DNA of 64,000 nucleotides from Bacteroidota bacterium. GTDB lineage: Bacteria > Bacteroidota > Bacteroidia > Palsa-948. Positions 10,244 through 17,445 of this stretch are shown here, piece by piece; the first letter of the stretch is position 1; every line of letters starts with the position of its first letter. The notes below the pieces were generated by a model. The model saw only the letters and a list, made by a program, of their open reading frames with translations, ran no database searches and was not told where the DNA came from. The position numbers were made by a program, and so were the translations under genes. The stretch spans positions 62,001-126,000 of the forward strand of contig JACQAL010000018.1 in assembly GCA_016195025.1 (NCBI GenBank), written 5' to 3'.

Positions 10244-10621
10244 ATGGAGGAATTGATTATAAAAGGCACTGAGTATTCTCCCGAAGTTGTTTTCATTCCT
10301 AAGAATCATCAGTTCAAAATCTCCGGCTGGTCGCGCCCCGAAAGCCCGTTCAAATTTTACGAGCAGGTATTTAAATGGATTGATGAGGAAGGGAATAAAT
10401 ATTTGAACAATGAAACAGTAAATTTCCAGATAGATTACTTCAACACGCCTTCTGCAAAAATGATTCGTCACATGTTTGAAAAGTTTGACGCGCTTTGCAA
10501 CAGCGGCATTAAAATAAATGTGAACTGGTATTATGATGACATTGAATCGAAAGAAGAATTTGAGTACGAGTTTGCGCAGGGATTAAAATTTCCAATCACG
10601 TATATAGCCAACGAACAATAA
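10244..10621 (+). CDS. SiaC-family (DUF1987) regulatory phosphoprotein, copy 1
   Basis: 125 residues from the ATG at 10244; an ATG four codons earlier is possible. I prefer 10244 because it aligns with the start of the neighbouring paralogue and places the conserved Thr of the YFNTPS motif at residue 68, the position phosphorylated in Pseudomonas SiaC. Family motifs: YSPEVVF, FKISGWSRPE, WYYDD, EFEYEFAQGLKFPI. In the Sia system this small protein is switched by a kinase (SiaB) and a PP2C phosphatase (SiaA) and controls a diguanylate cyclase. None of those partners is adjacent here; the SpoIIE phosphatase at 15.8 kb is a possible but unproven partner. Confidence 0.85.
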   Translation: MEELIIKGTEYSPEVVFIPKNHQFKISGWSRPESPFKFYEQVFKWIDEEGNKYLNNETVNFQIDYFNTPSAKMIRHMFEKFDALCNSGIKINVNWYYDDIESKEEFEYEFAQGLKFPITYIANEQ

Positions 10622-10631
10622 TATTATTACT

Positions 10632-11006
10632 ATGGAAGCCATTTTTATTAAAGCCACCGATGTTTCACCCGAAGTTATTTTCAGCCCTGCCGATAAAAAA
10701 TTTTCAATCTCGGGATGGTCGCGCCCTGAAAGCCCGTCAAAGTTTTATGCTCCCATTGCAAAATGGATTGAGGAACATGGAGAAAAACAATTGAACGGTG
10801 CGACAATAAATTTCAAAATAGAATATTTCAATACGCCTTCCGCGCGCGTGCTCCGCGAAATCCTTGACCAATTGGAAAATCTTCATAAGAAAGGAGTGAA
10901 GGTAGGAGTGAATTGGTATTACGATGATGAAAGCTCCAAAGAAGAATTCGAATATGAATTTGCGCAGGGGCTGACAATTCCCATCAATTTCATAGAGAAG
11001 AATTAA
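10632..11006 (+). CDS. SiaC-family (DUF1987) regulatory phosphoprotein, copy 2
   Basis: 124 residues, beginning ten bases after the first copy and plainly a tandem duplicate: VSPEVIF, FSISGWSRPESPSKFY, EYFNTPSA with the conserved Thr again at residue 68, NWYYDDESSKEEFEYEFAQGL. The copies differ most in the helix before the WYYDD motif, so both are probably kept for separate partners or signals. Expected to act in the cytoplasm as a phospho-switch. It is certainly a member of the family; the signalling role is inferred from Pseudomonas. Confidence 0.85.
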   Translation: MEAIFIKATDVSPEVIFSPADKKFSISGWSRPESPSKFYAPIAKWIEEHGEKQLNGATINFKIEYFNTPSARVLREILDQLENLHKKGVKVGVNWYYDDESSKEEFEYEFAQGLTIPINFIEKN

Positions 11007-11060
11007 TTTTTCCATCTTACTTTTCAAGCAATTACACCCGTTTTCAAGCTTATTTTAAAT

Positions 11061-11078
11061 TATATGTATATACATATA
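11061..11078. promoter_or_regulatory. Probable MarR operator 1 (18-bp perfect palindrome)
   Basis: TATATGTATATACATATA is a perfect dyad placed just upstream of the -7 box of the marR gene. An almost identical 18-mer lies in front of yceI at 11567-11584 (three differences). This is the expected arrangement for autoregulation by the MarR protein. Confidence 0.7.
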
Positions 11079-11089
11079 ATATTAATACA

Positions 11090-11097
11090 TACATTTG
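11090..11097 (+). promoter_or_regulatory. -7 box (TACATTTG) for marR
   Basis: TACATTTG fits TAnnTTTG. It ends only four bases before the ATG at 11102, so the transcript is probably leaderless or nearly so. Confidence 0.6.
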
Positions 11098-11101
11098 CTT
11101 T

Positions 11102-11551
11102 ATGAAATTAGAAGAGGAAATAAAGCAAAGTAAGTTTAAGAATGAATACCACAAGTTAGGAGTGAATATTATTTACACTGCCAACTGGCTCTCACATCAT
11201 CACAGCAGGCAGTGTAAAGAGTTTGAAATTACTCCTGAGCAGTTCAACATCCTCAGAATTCTCCGCGGGCAACATCCGAACCCGGCAACGGTGAATCTTT
11301 TAATTGAGCGCATGCTGAATAAAATGTCAAACGCTTCGCGCCTGGTGGAGAAGTTGAGGAAGAAAGGATTGGTGGAAAGAAAAATTTCAAAAGAAGATAG
11401 AAGAGCTTGTGAAGTATTAATTACAAAGAAAGGATTGGACTTGCTGAAGGAAATGGATATTGCAGAAAAGGAAATGATTAAACTGATGTCGCACCTTTCG
11501 GATTCAGATGTAAAGAAAGCAAATAATATTTTAGATAAGTTGAGAAAGTAA
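11102..11551 (+). CDS. MarR-family transcriptional regulator
   Basis: 149 residues with the winged-helix layout of MarR: FEITPEQFNILRILRGQ (recognition scaffold), a helix NLLIERMLNKMSNASRLVEKLRKKGLVERK, and the wing KISKEDRRACEVLITKKGLDLLK. Such dimers repress genes for stress or lipid/aromatic metabolism and are released by ligands or thiol oxidation; no conserved Cys sensor is obvious (one Cys in ACEVL, one in RQCKEF). Matching palindromes lie before this gene and before yceI, so it probably controls itself and the YceI / DOPA-dioxygenase / pirin set downstream. Confidence 0.9.
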   Translation: MKLEEEIKQSKFKNEYHKLGVNIIYTANWLSHHHSRQCKEFEITPEQFNILRILRGQHPNPATVNLLIERMLNKMSNASRLVEKLRKKGLVERKISKEDRRACEVLITKKGLDLLKEMDIAEKEMIKLMSHLSDSDVKKANNILDKLRK

Positions 11552-11566
11552 AAAAATTTAAACTAA

Positions 11567-11584
11567 TGTATGTACGTACATATA
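11567..11584. promoter_or_regulatory. Probable MarR operator 2, upstream of yceI
   Basis: TGTATGTACGTACATATA differs at three positions from the palindrome upstream of marR and contains a perfect 14-bp dyad. It lies 15 bases after the marR stop and 96 bases before the yceI ATG. Confidence 0.7.
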
Positions 11585-11605
11585 ATGTAAAAACAAACAA
11601 TAACT

Positions 11606-11668
11606 GCCACAGATTTCTCTAATGGGCACAGATTTATCTGTGATAATCTGTGCAATCAGTGGCTAAAA
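11606..11668 (+). repeat. Repeat family F (CACAGATT / AATCTGTG units)
   Basis: Several units of CACAGATT and AATCTGTGCAATCAGTGGC lie in the leader of yceI. A closely matching unit (TGTGCAATCAGTGGCT) is found on the minus strand at 33096-33112, overlapping the deoC start, and a partial one at 6735-6752 in front of pyc. Confidence 0.65.
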
Positions 11669-11679
11669 CCAACAACAAA

Positions 11680-12237
11680 ATGAAAAATCAAAATTCAGGA
11701 GAAACAATCTCCACAGCAAAACAAAACGTGTATGATGTCGATGCAAAACTTAGCCGCCTCGAATGGAGGGGCAAAAAGATTGGAGGAGAACATTCAGGAA
11801 TCATTTCTCTTTCCAGCGGAAAAATTTACAGGGAGGACGGAAAAATTTCCGGAATTTTTGAAATTGACATAGCGAGTATTTCCAGCACCGACCTTGCAGG
11901 AGGGTGGAAAGAAAAACTGGATGGGCATTTAAAGTCAGAAGATTTCTTTGGCGTGGAAAAATTTCCCAAAGCAACACTGGAGATTATGGAAGCAGTTCCT
12001 GCAGGGAAAGAGTATCGCGTGAACGCGAACTTAACCATCAAGGGAAAAACACATCCCGTGGAATTCAGCGCAGGAATTAAATTCGAAGAAAATACAATCT
12101 CAGCAGAAGGCGAAGTAATTATTGACCGTTCGAAATACGATGTACGTTACGGCTCTAAATCATTCTTCGCGAACATTGGCGATAAAATGATTCATGATGA
12201 TTTTGCTGTGAAGTTTCATATCATTGCCACGAAATAA
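11680..12237 (+). CDS. YceI-family lipocalin-like protein
   Basis: 185 residues from the ATG at 11680; a GTG at 11650 is in frame but lies within a repeat. The YceI fold is shown by the pattern YDVDAKLSRLEWRGKKIGGEHSGIISL, SISSTDLAGG, LKSEDFFGVEKFPKATLEI, ANLTIKGKTHPVEF and RSKYDVRYGSKSFFANIGD. Members form an extended barrel that binds polyisoprenoid lipids. No signal peptide is visible, so this copy is probably cytoplasmic, unlike periplasmic YceI. It follows a MarR gene and operator and is one base from the next gene, which places it in a stress-type operon. Confidence 0.9.
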   Translation: MKNQNSGETISTAKQNVYDVDAKLSRLEWRGKKIGGEHSGIISLSSGKIYREDGKISGIFEIDIASISSTDLAGGWKEKLDGHLKSEDFFGVEKFPKATLEIMEAVPAGKEYRVNANLTIKGKTHPVEFSAGIKFEENTISAEGEVIIDRSKYDVRYGSKSFFANIGDKMIHDDFAVKFHIIATK

Positions 12238-12238
12238 A

Positions 12239-13102
12239 ATGGACAGAAGAAAATTCATCATCAATTCAGTAATCGGCACAGGCGCTATGGTAACACTCAA
12301 TTCATTCATGAAAGATTTTGCAGACGAAAAATCTGCGGAGAAAATGCCTGTACTTTTTGTCGGGCACGGAAACCCCATGAATGCGATTGAGAAAAATGAG
12401 TATCACAACAAATGGACGGAACTGGGAAAAGCATTACCGAAACCTAAAGCGATTCTTGTTGTGTCGGCTCACTGGCTTACGAAAGGAACAAAAGTTACCG
12501 CGATGGAAAAACCAAAAACCATTCACGACTTTGGTGGATTCCCCGATGAACTTTTCGCGCAGCAATATCCCGTGAAAGGTTCGCCTGAGTTCGCAAAGGA
12601 AACACAGTCGCTTATTACGAAAACAAAAGTGCAATCTGATTTTGAATGGGGGCTCGACCACGGAACATGGAGCGTTTTACTGCCGATGTTTCCGAATGCC
12701 GATATTCCTGTTTTCCAACTGAGCATTGATTATTCGCAACCACCACAGTTTCATTATGAACTCGCCAAAGAACTTTCCGCGCTGAGAAAAAAAGGCGTGC
12801 TCATTATCGGGAGCGGAAACATCGTTCACAATCTCGGAATGATTGACTGGGGCGGGAAACCTTACGACTGGACGATTGAGTTCGATGCGAAGATCAAACA
12901 GTTCATTGACGAACAAAATCATTCTGCCATTATTAATTACGATAAACTCGGTACAATCGCAAAACTTGCGGTGCCCACCAACGACCATTACCTTCCTCTT
13001 CTCTACTCGCTGGCGCTGCAGGAGAAAAATGAAAATGTTTCTTACTTCAATGAAAAATGCGAGATGGGTTCCGTAAGCATGCGTTCACTTTTAATTCAAT
13101 AA
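12239..13102 (+). CDS. ygiD: 4,5-DOPA-extradiol-dioxygenase-like protein (YgiD family)
   Basis: 287 residues from ATG 12239, two bases after the yceI stop. The class III extradiol dioxygenase family is marked by PVLFVGHGNPMNA, ILVVSAHWLT, TIHDFGGFP, WGLDHGTWSVLLPMFP and IIGSGNIVHNLG, with the metal-binding His residues present. The N-terminus MDRRKFIINSVIGTGAMVTL looks like a weak Tat or Sec signal, which is unusual for this enzyme family and suggests export or membrane association. Homologues open catechol-type rings. The natural substrate here is unknown; grouping with pirin and YceI suggests handling of quinones or aromatic stress compounds. Confidence 0.88.
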   Translation: MDRRKFIINSVIGTGAMVTLNSFMKDFADEKSAEKMPVLFVGHGNPMNAIEKNEYHNKWTELGKALPKPKAILVVSAHWLTKGTKVTAMEKPKTIHDFGGFPDELFAQQYPVKGSPEFAKETQSLITKTKVQSDFEWGLDHGTWSVLLPMFPNADIPVFQLSIDYSQPPQFHYELAKELSALRKKGVLIIGSGNIVHNLGMIDWGGKPYDWTIEFDAKIKQFIDEQNHSAIINYDKLGTIAKLAVPTNDHYLPLLYSLALQEKNENVSYFNEKCEMGSVSMRSLLIQ

Positions 13103-13107
13103 AAAAT

Positions 13108-13860
13108 ATGTCAGTCACCATCATTCCAAAAGAACAACAGGCACATGGCGCTTTCGATGGAGGAAAAATTCTCGAGCGCAAGCCCATTGGCTTTCCACAG
13201 GACGGAGGAAAAGTCCGCCCGTATTCAACATTATTTTACTGGGCGCATGCATGGAGTGAAAAAGGCGGATTGATTGGCGAACATCCACACAAAGGTTTTG
13301 AGATAATGTCCTTTGTTCTCACCGGAGAAATTGAGCATTACGACAGCAAACTGAAGGGATGGAAAAAATTAAAAGCAGGTGATGTGCAAATCATTCGTGC
13401 AGGAAGCGGTATTACTCATGCAGAGAAAGTAAACGGCTCAGCATCCATTTTCCAAATCTGGTTCGACCCGGATTTGAACAAAACTCTTTCCCAACCCGCT
13501 TCATACAATGATTACACGGGAGATAGTTTCCCTGTTTTTGAAGATAAAGAATCAAAAGCTAAAGTGATGGTGGGTGGAACACAAGTAATAATGGACAGCA
13601 AAGTAGATTACATCCAGGAAATTACTTTTTATGTTTCCGAAAAAAATTTTCCGCTGAAAGAAGATTCCGTTTATTCTTTTTTTCTTCTCGAAGGTTCGCT
13701 TGAAGTGAACGGACAAAAGATGAGTGAAGGGGATTATGCCATTGCAAAACAGGAAACAGAAATGAAATTTACTTTCATCGAAAAAAATTCCCGCATCTTC
13801 ATTATCAAAACTCCGCTTGAACCGGGCTTTGATACCTATGCGAAAATGATGGGGAATTAA
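13108..13860 (+). CDS. Pirin family protein
   Basis: 250 residues from the ATG at 13108; upstream in-frame codons overlap the previous gene. The bicupin is recognised from GEHPHKGFEIMSFVLTGEIEHYDS, which carries the metal-binding His and Glu, and from VQIIRAGSGITHAEK. Bacterial pirins include quercetinase-like dioxygenases and regulators of pyruvate metabolism. It starts five bases after the DOPA-dioxygenase-like gene, so these four genes (marR, yceI, ygiD, pirin) probably form one stress-responsive unit. Whether this pirin is an enzyme or a redox regulator cannot be told from sequence. Confidence 0.9.
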   Translation: MSVTIIPKEQQAHGAFDGGKILERKPIGFPQDGGKVRPYSTLFYWAHAWSEKGGLIGEHPHKGFEIMSFVLTGEIEHYDSKLKGWKKLKAGDVQIIRAGSGITHAEKVNGSASIFQIWFDPDLNKTLSQPASYNDYTGDSFPVFEDKESKAKVMVGGTQVIMDSKVDYIQEITFYVSEKNFPLKEDSVYSFFLLEGSLEVNGQKMSEGDYAIAKQETEMKFTFIEKNSRIFIIKTPLEPGFDTYAKMMGN

Positions 13861-13890
13861 AAAAGGCATTTCCCTGCATAAGAAATACAA

Positions 13891-14142
13891 ATTCTGCCAT
13901 CAGTTACAAAAATTCTTAGAGCAGAATTTAAAGTTCTTCCTTCCTTTTTTAAAATTCCACCATAAGAAAATAAAATTCTTCCATCAGTTTTTGAAATTCC
14001 ACCTTCTATTTTTTAAATTCTTCTCGTAGAAAAAGATATTCTACCAGTAGGAAATAATATTCTTCCGGTAGAAAAAGAAATTCTACCAGAAGAAAATAAA
14101 ATTCTTCCCCCCTTTTTTGAAATTCTGATGGCTGTTTTTTCT
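13891..14142. repeat. Degenerate tandem array, 12 units of exactly 21 bp
   Basis: The gap after the pirin gene is an array in which ATTCT or a close variant starts at 13891, 13912, 13933, 13954, 13975, 13996, 14017, 14038, 14059, 14080, 14101 and 14122, with no insertion or deletion. Unit consensus is roughly ATTCTWCCANNAGNAAAWAAA. The best units contain the dyad TTCTTCCGGTAGAA. Both strands nearly read through as heptapeptides (ILPVEKE type on plus, GRISFST type on minus), but stops interrupt them, so I treat the array as non-coding. Confidence 0.8.
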
Positions 14143-14175
14143 AAACTGCCTGCTGCCAATTGCCTACTGCCGTTC
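14143..14175. repeat. Repeat family B copy (CTGCC units)
   Basis: CTGCCTGCTGCCAATTGCC and following CTACTGCC units abut the stop of the minus-strand gene at 14175. The same family, in the opposite orientation, is translated inside the SpoIIE gene (17345-17378) and inside metH (21308-21340). Confidence 0.7.
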
Positions 14176-14876
14176 TATTGCTGTGTAAACGGAAAAGGAT
14201 TGCTCGGTTTGCTCTTACCCGCAGCGTTAATGGCATATACGCGCACAAAAATTTTTGCGGTAACATTCGGGATAATCAACTTTGTGCTTGACACTGCCTC
14301 CAAAACTGTTTTCCACGATTCCTCATTGTCGGGAGTGGTGGTGGTTTGAGCGGAATATGTATTTCCTTTCGTAGATTTTTGCGTGGCTTTTTCAGCGGCA
14401 AGGGCTTTTTTCTTTTTGCGGTCTAAAAATATTTTTGCGGTGTGCGCCTCCTTGCCTTCGGTTATTTTTTTAATCACCGGAGAATCGGGCACTGCGCTTT
14501 TCTGCGGCTGCGCGTTGTTGTCGAAGCCCGATTTATTAATAACGGTCAAATCACCATTGGCAATTTGTTTTACATATGGGCGAAGTTTCAGGTTGAGCAT
14601 GTCATACACCGCTTTGCTCTGCGCGTTTCTGTCCTGCACCTTTTGCGAATTGCCTTTTGCCTGCCCTATGAGCAAGCCAAGTAAATCGTTTGCATTTTTA
14701 AAACCCACCACGGTGCTTGGTGGCGGAGGCGAGTTAAGCGGAATGGGCGGTGTTACAAAAATAGTTGCATTCGCATAAACGCCTTGCGTGATTACGCGCG
14801 TGGCTATTTCGTTCACCAATAAAAAATCTTTTGCCGTGCAGTGCATAGCCGGCTCGTTGGGGTGTTTGGATGCCAT
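14175..14876 (-). CDS. Uncharacterised protein, possible C-terminal fibronectin III-like end
   Basis: 233 residues, not recognised. There is no signal peptide. The N-terminal half is helical (LVNEIATRVITQGVYANATIF, a PPPP stretch, then NANDLLGLLIGQAKGN). The middle is charged and lysine-rich (FLDRKKKKALAAEKATQKS). The last ~60 residues (ESWKTVLEAVSSTKLIIPNV, FVRVYAINAAGKSKPSNPF) resemble one fibronectin type III repeat. It is divergent to a second unknown gene at 15023, with a shared 146-base intergenic region containing the dyad ATGTC...GACAT near 14954. It may be a structural or binding protein. Confidence 0.6.
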   Translation of the reverse strand: MASKHPNEPAMHCTAKDFLLVNEIATRVITQGVYANATIFVTPPIPLNSPPPPSTVVGFKNANDLLGLLIGQAKGNSQKVQDRNAQSKAVYDMLNLKLRPYVKQIANGDLTVINKSGFDNNAQPQKSAVPDSPVIKKITEGKEAHTAKIFLDRKKKKALAAEKATQKSTKGNTYSAQTTTTPDNEESWKTVLEAVSSTKLIIPNVTAKIFVRVYAINAAGKSKPSNPFPFTQQ

Positions 14877-15022
14877 AGGTTTGAAGTTAGAATGTGATTG
14901 ATTTAGGTATGTGAAAAAATTTTTACGAATATACTTTTCGGTATAGCATACAATATGTCGTGTTTAAGACATTCTCTATAAATAAAGCCGGCTTGAATGA
15001 CTTTTGTAAGAAACAAAACACC

Positions 15023-15388
15023 ATGAAAAAAAACAAAAGCCGGGCGGTAGATTTAATTTATGCCGAAGTAATTCTACTGAACATGGCGGGAATTGCCGAC
15101 AAAGAAATAGGCGCGCGCATTGTAAAAAAATGCACCGAGCGAAACGTATCGCGCCACAAGAAAGCCATTATGGATATTTATTGCAGAGAAGGTTTTCGGG
15201 ATATGTCGGTGGTGGTGGAAAAAGTTACCTCCAGCGGATTCATTCACACGCTGCTCGAACTTTTTAAAGACAGGCATCCCGATGCCGTTGCCGCCATCAG
15301 CCGCAAATTTACGCACACCAAAAAAGAAGAAAACGGCAAAACAGTTTTTTATGTTTGCGAAGCAGAAGAACAGGTGAAAGGCAATTAA
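15023..15388 (+). CDS. Uncharacterised small basic protein
   Basis: 121 residues from the ATG at 15023; an upstream in-frame ATG at 14960 lies in the probable promoter. It is predicted soluble and mostly helical: AVDLIYAEVILLNMAGIADKEIGARIVKK, then RHKKAIMDIYCREGFRDMSVVVEKV and DRHPDAVAAISRKFTHTKK. The first part has a weak look of a helix-turn-helix (MAGIADKEIGARIV), but I cannot assign a family. Base composition is like the neighbours. It is divergently transcribed from the gene ending at 14175. Confidence 0.55.
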   Translation: MKKNKSRAVDLIYAEVILLNMAGIADKEIGARIVKKCTERNVSRHKKAIMDIYCREGFRDMSVVVEKVTSSGFIHTLLELFKDRHPDAVAAISRKFTHTKKEENGKTVFYVCEAEEQVKGN

Positions 15389-15394
15389 TATTTT

Positions 15395-15424
15395 TTGCTT
15401 GTGTAAAGGGTATCTGTATTTTTG
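15395..15424 (+). promoter_or_regulatory. Consensus promoter with no coding gene behind it
   Basis: TTG at 15395-15397, 19 bases, then TATTTTTG at 15417-15424. This fits TTG-N19-TAnnTTTG exactly, and no convincing gene begins within the next 370 bases. Confidence 0.55.
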
Positions 15425-15429
15425 CGAAT

Positions 15430-15580
15430 ACATCTCACAGAGTCCCGAAGCGGAGACTCTGCTGCGACAGAAAGTAATTAGGCACAATGCAAAAAAAACC
15501 AAAACAACAGGTACAGTTTTTCAACGGCAGACAAAAACTATTTCCGTAAGTAGTTTTTGTCGGGTAATTATATGCCCGAT
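15430..15580 (+). ncRNA. Candidate structured small RNA
   Basis: Downstream of a consensus promoter are three hairpins. The first, at 15438-15461, has stem CAGAGTC/GACTCTG with an inner CCG/CGG. The second, at 15530-15561, has an 11-bp perfect stem GACAAAAACTA/TAGTTTTTGTC. The third is CGGG/CCCG at 15561-15578, followed by a T-rich tail. No good ORF overlaps it; a 70-codon frame at 15399 has no signal or motif. The first hairpin may itself be a repeat. The rest of the gap, 15581-15810, shows only an inverted TTACTTAAT/ATTAAGTAA pair just before the next gene. Confidence 0.4.
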
Positions 15581-15810
15581 TTTACTTTGCATACAATTAC
15601 AAAAATTATAATCAGAGCAAGAATGAAAATTAAATTTTGTGTGTTAAAATTTTTCATGTGATTTTGTTTTTTTGTTATACTTGATTTTGAAGACGCAATG
15701 TACAAATCAAAAACATAAAGACATACATAGCTGAAAAATATATTTTGGATTTGTATTAATTACTTAATACAAAATTTACAAATGTTAATTAAGTAACAAG
15801 AAATTAATAG

Positions 15811-17445
15811 ATGAAACAACTTATTTTATATTTTTTAATGTTTCCCATTGCGGTTACTGCTCAGCAAAACAATAAAATTGATTCTTTGAAAAAAGTTCTT
15901 CTCACCGCAAGTGACGATACGAATAAAGTGAATGCGCTGAATGAACTCAGTAAGGAATTTAAAAGCAATAATCCTGACACCGCAATTTACTTTGCAAAGA
16001 ATGCTGGCTTGTTGGCAGAAAAAATAAATTACAAAAAAGGAATTGCAGAATCTGAACTCTGGCAGGGCACGGCAATTACCAATCTCGGCAAATACGAAGA
16101 GGCATTACAATATCTCCACAAAGCAATTGAAATATTAATTTCTCTTTCTAATAATAAATTGGCTCTTGCGCGAGCTCACAACGGCATCGGAAATATTTAT
16201 ACTCTGCAAGGCAATTATCCCGAAGCCCTGAAAGAACATTTTGCCTCTCTTAAAATAAAAGAAGAAATAGGAGATAAAAAAGGCATTGCCGGTTCTCATG
16301 GCAACATCGGAAATATTTATATGTATCAAGGCAATTACCCGGAAGCCCTGAAAGAACTTTTCGCTGTTTTGAAAACCTTTGAAGAAATTGGAGATAAAAA
16401 TTTCATTGCCATGTCTCACAACAGTATCGGAAATATTTATTACGCCCAAAGCAATTACCCCGGAGTTAACCCTCTAGAGCGTGATTCCTTGTTCAACAGG
16501 GCGCTTAAAGAACATTTTGCTGCGCTGAAAACAAGAGAAGAAATTAAAGATAAGCAGGGCATTGCCACTTCTCACAATAACATCGGAGCTATTTATTATG
16601 ACCAAGGAAATTATCCCGATGCCCTGAGAGAGCATTTTGCTTCCCTGAAAATAATGGAAGAAATTGGAAATAAATATGGCATTGGCTCTTCTCATAAAAA
16701 CATTGGAGAAACATACATAAAGCAAGGCAAAGCAAAAGAAGGAAAAGAAGAACTGGAAAAGAGCTTGGCATTAAGCAAAGAAACAGGCAGCAAAGATGGC
16801 ATTAAAGAAAGTTACGCGGGGCTTGCAAAAGCCGATAGCGCGCTTGACAATTATAAAAGCGCGTATAACAATTATAAACTATATATTATATATAAGGATA
16901 GCTTACTCAACGAAGAGAATACCAAAAAAAGCGTTCGTGCGCAAATGAATTATGATTTTGATAAAAAAGAATCCCTTGCCAAAGCCGAGCAGGAAAAAAA
17001 AGATGCAATAGTTGAAGAAGAAAAGCGCAGGCAAAAAATGTTTTTATTTTCTGTTATTGGCGGCTTGTTATTAGTGGTAGTTTTTTCAGGTTTTCTTTTT
17101 AACCGTTTTAGAGTAACACAAAGGCAAAAGAAAATAATTGAAAAACAAAAACTGCTTACCGATGAGAAAAATAAAATCATTGAAGAAAAAAATAAAGACA
17201 TTACTGATAGCATTAACTACGCGCAGCGCATACAAAGAGCGTTGCTTGCGAGTGATGGTTTGCTAAACAAAAACCTTGGCGAGCATTTTGTTTTATTCAA
17301 GCCAAAAGATATTGTGAGCGGAGATTTTTATTGGGCAACAGAATCAGTTGGCAGTAAGCAGTTGGCAATAGGCAATGAAACAACAAATAGATTCTACTTA
17401 GCAGTTTGTGATTCGACCGGACATGGTGTTCCGGGACTTTCATGA
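15811..17445 (+). CDS. TPR-repeat membrane protein with SpoIIE/PP2C phosphatase, 5' part (frameshifted)
   Basis: 544 residues visible. Order: signal peptide (LILYFLMFPIAVTAQ), six or so near-identical TPR units (AxSHNNIGNIYYDQGNYPEALKEHFASLK), one transmembrane helix (FLFSVIGGLLLVVVFSGFLF) near 410-430, a coiled coil, then the start of a SpoIIE-type PP2C phosphatase (FVLFKPKDIVSGDFYWATE, FYLAVCDSTGHGVPG). The frame then stops at GLS where the family continues GAFMSLLN. Reading ggactttcatg instead of ggagctttcatg would be explained by one lost base, so the gene continues in the next entry. An in-frame family B repeat lies at 17345-17378. It is expected to be a periplasmic TPR sensor linked to a cytoplasmic Ser/Thr phosphatase. 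Confidence 0.85.
   Translation: MKQLILYFLMFPIAVTAQQNNKIDSLKKVLLTASDDTNKVNALNELSKEFKSNNPDTAIYFAKNAGLLAEKINYKKGIAESELWQGTAITNLGKYEEALQYLHKAIEILISLSNNKLALARAHNGIGNIYTLQGNYPEALKEHFASLKIKEEIGDKKGIAGSHGNIGNIYMYQGNYPEALKELFAVLKTFEEIGDKNFIAMSHNSIGNIYYAQSNYPGVNPLERDSLFNRALKEHFAALKTREEIKDKQGIATSHNNIGAIYYDQGNYPDALREHFASLKIMEEIGNKYGIGSSHKNIGETYIKQGKAKEGKEELEKSLALSKETGSKDGIKESYAGLAKADSALDNYKSAYNNYKLYIIYKDSLLNEENTKKSVRAQMNYDFDKKESLAKAEQEKKDAIVEEEKRRQKMFLFSVIGGLLLVVVFSGFLFNRFRVTQRQKKIIEKQKLLTDEKNKIIEEKNKDITDSINYAQRIQRALLASDGLLNKNLGEHFVLFKPKDIVSGDFYWATESVGSKQLAIGNETTNRFYLAVCDSTGHGVPGLS

Noticed and set aside
13861-14142. Possible CRISPR array
   Set aside because: The period is a fixed 21 bp with no distinct repeat and spacer parts and no cas genes nearby. 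It is a tandem array.
15399-15611. 70-codon ORF in the gap after the unknown gene
   Set aside because: Begins upstream of the promoter box, runs through three hairpins and has no recognisable domain.
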